NCBI RefSeq assembly: GCF_018687695.1
Contig: NZ_CP061303.1
Span: 1,317,750 to 1,381,749 of the forward strand
Direction of reading: 5' to 3'
Source: Polynucleobacter sp. MG-6-Vaara-E2
Lineage (GTDB): Bacteria > Pseudomonadota > Gammaproteobacteria > Burkholderiales > Burkholderiaceae
Length of the DNA: 64,000 nt
Made by a program: the position numbers and the translations under genes. A model generated the notes under the pieces. That model was not told the DNA's origin. It saw only the letters and a list, made by a program, of their open reading frames with translations, and did not search any database. Below, one piece after another: positions 62,767 through 64,000 of the stretch (within the stretch, counting starts at the first letter, position 1; every line of letters begins with the position of its first letter).

Positions 62767-64000
62767 TTAAGCGAACAGATGAACTGTACCGCTTTCGCTC
62801 TTATTATTACCCGAACTTACAAAACCAGTACTTATCATGGTTTTAGAGGCGGAATCTACAATCTGCTGCTTAGCATAATAATCCTGGCGGGCATTGGCAA
62901 AGGATTGACCTGAAGCCTGTTGTGACTGATTTCCCTGCCTAAGATCTAGCGAGAGATTTAAACCCATTTGAGCAAATTCTTGCTTGAGATTTTGACCGCC
63001 TTGGTCTAGGCGAGATTTTGTGGCATCACTAGCACCCTCGACGATTAGGTGAGCCTGACCACTTTGATTAATCCGTAAATCGATCCGGATAGTGCCTTGC
63101 TCTGGTGGTGTTACCTCAAACATAATGCGGCCACCACCCGACTTGGCAGCGCTCATAATCTCGCTATGTAAGGGACCACTCACTAGGGAGGTCTCTGATT
63201 GCTTGATTTGGAACTTCTGAACGGCTTCCGGCGTGTGATTATCTAAGCGAGCCAGACCGCTATTTGCAGCGGTTAGGTTGTTGGGATCTTGGGCACTTAA
63301 ATCAGTCACTTTTTCTTGCCCCTTGATTTGATGATCAGGGTCAGTTACGGTACGTGTGAAATTATCAACCCCTAAATTATCTTTAGTTACTTGACCTGCA
63401 AATAAAGGTGTGACCGAGTTGTCAGAATTTTTAGAGCTTTGAAGGTTTTTGGTTAAGCCAGAATTACTATCTACCCCAATTACTTTATCTGAGAGCATGT
63501 GCGTGGCTGGCCTTGCAGATGCTAACGGGCTTGGGGAGGCAACTGTAATAGCAGGGTTTAGGTCTGATGCAGATTCTTTTGGCACTTCCTGAGCTGCGTT
63601 AACCGGTTTAGCTTGCTGCTGTAACTCCCGAATCGCACTAGCGATCTCTGGGGTTAGCGTGATCGTTGGCGCCTGGTTAGAAGCTGCTTGGGCTGCTTGA
63701 GCAGCTTGGTTTACTAGGCTAGCCAATTGGGGTGCTAGCGGTGTATTACTTTGCTGCGCAAGATCGCGAATGGCATTGATCTGGTCTTGGGTCAGCACGA
63801 TGGTAGGTGCTTGGTTAGGGGTAGCTTGAGCTACTTGGGCCACCAGACCTTTTAACTGCTCTAAGGCGCTGGCCTGAGCTGCGTTAACCGGTTTAGCTTG
63901 CTGCTGTAACTCCCGAATCGCACTAGCGATCTCTGGGGTTAGCGTGATCGTTGGCGCCTGGTTAGAAGCTGCTTGGGCTGCTTGAGCAGCTTGGTTTACT
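62767..64000 (-). CDS. fliK: Hook-length control protein FliK (5' part outside the window)
   Basis: The frame is open to the window edge, so the N-terminus is missing; at least 410 residues are seen. The C-terminal domain (about the last 150) has MFEVTPPEQGTIRIDLRINQSG and LNLSLDLRQGNQ, the FliK-C (Flg_hook) features that switch FlhB. Upstream the protein is Ala/Gln-rich with repeats carrying APTI(T/V)LT and IRELQQQ. A 285-bp unit is duplicated exactly in part (see repeat feature). FliK is a molecular ruler, so repeat number may alter hook length. Confidence 0.88.
   Translation of the reverse strand, partial: VNQAAQAAQAASNQAPTITLTPEIASAIRELQQQAKPVNAAQASALEQLKGLVAQVAQATPNQAPTIVLTQDQINAIRDLAQQSNTPLAPQLASLVNQAAQAAQAASNQAPTITLTPEIASAIRELQQQAKPVNAAQEVPKESASDLNPAITVASPSPLASARPATHMLSDKVIGVDSNSGLTKNLQSSKNSDNSVTPLFAGQVTKDNLGVDNFTRTVTDPDHQIKGQEKVTDLSAQDPNNLTAANSGLARLDNHTPEAVQKFQIKQSETSLVSGPLHSEIMSAAKSGGGRIMFEVTPPEQGTIRIDLRINQSGQAHLIVEGASDATKSRLDQGGQNLKQEFAQMGLNLSLDLRQGNQSQQASGQSFANARQDYYAKQQIVDSASKTMISTGFVSSGNNKSESGTVHLFA
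63588..64000 (-). repeat. Exact direct repeats in fliK, 285 bp apart
   Basis: 63588-63715 and 63873-64000 are identical over 128 bp, offset 285 bp (95 codons). The second copy is cut by the window edge, so the true repeat may be longer and may continue. A degenerate half-unit (TIVLTQDQINAIRDLAQQ) lies between them. Confidence 0.9.

Noticed and set aside
1..64000. Insertion sequences, phage genes, tRNA or rRNA genes
   Set aside because: None was recognised: no transposase or integrase motif and no cloverleaf or rRNA sequence in the intergenic regions I read.

Overview
The window reads as a chromosomal stretch of a low-GC (roughly 40 percent) Gram-negative bacterium, most likely a betaproteobacterium. 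The MotB N-terminus (a HGHHGGAWKIAYADF-type segment), the MotA sequence, the order flgBCDEFGHIJKL and the order fliK-L-M-N-O-P-Q-R all look burkholderialean. A freshwater, Polynucleobacter-like lineage is a guess from base composition and gene style, not a demonstrated assignment. No rRNA, tRNA, CRISPR array, transposase or phage gene was seen.

Region 1 (1-10.7 kb) is a cyclic-nucleotide and envelope signalling locus. One minus-strand operon encodes a CHASE2 class III adenylate cyclase, a TPR/outer-membrane beta-barrel protein, two paralogous secreted FecR-domain proteins and an HD/PDEase-type phosphodiesterase. Beside it lie a GAF-SpoIIE phosphatase (plus strand) and a Sel1-repeat protein with a cyclic-nucleotide-binding domain. 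Sensing, synthesis, breakdown and binding of cAMP therefore sit together.

Region 2 (10.9-28.5 kb) is a mixed accessory segment. It holds an orphan ParA-type ATPase, a three-gene aminotransferase/dehydrogenase/methyltransferase set, a potassium channel with two fused voltage sensors, and many small unknown genes. An operon with three bactofilins and a second ParA paralogue follows. Next come an Adhesin_E-like protein, an M23 peptidase, a stand-alone FliG-C-like domain protein and a spermidine-synthase-fold protein.

Region 3 (28.5-38.1 kb) holds three large repeat proteins in which I saw no cysteine: a 1202-residue octapeptide-repeat protein and two related Ser/Thr/Ala-rich beta-repeat proteins. 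None has a signal peptide. All three carry the same 11-base motif about 35-41 nt before the start codon. A MarR-like regulator is divergent from the third gene, and the shared intergenic region contains a perfect 40-bp AT palindrome and a second palindrome.

Region 4 (38.7-64 kb) is the flagellar locus: flhB, three Sel1-like or membrane accessory genes, motB, motA, flgL through flgB, a TPR-glycosyltransferase, an alpha carbonic anhydrase, a lipoprotein, and fliR, Q, P, O, N, M, L and the 3' part of fliK. A perfect sigma-54 promoter with two upstream repeat sites precedes flgB, so the hook-basal-body operon is probably under sigma-54/enhancer control. flhA, fliC/D, fliE-J, flgA/M/N and che genes are not in the window.
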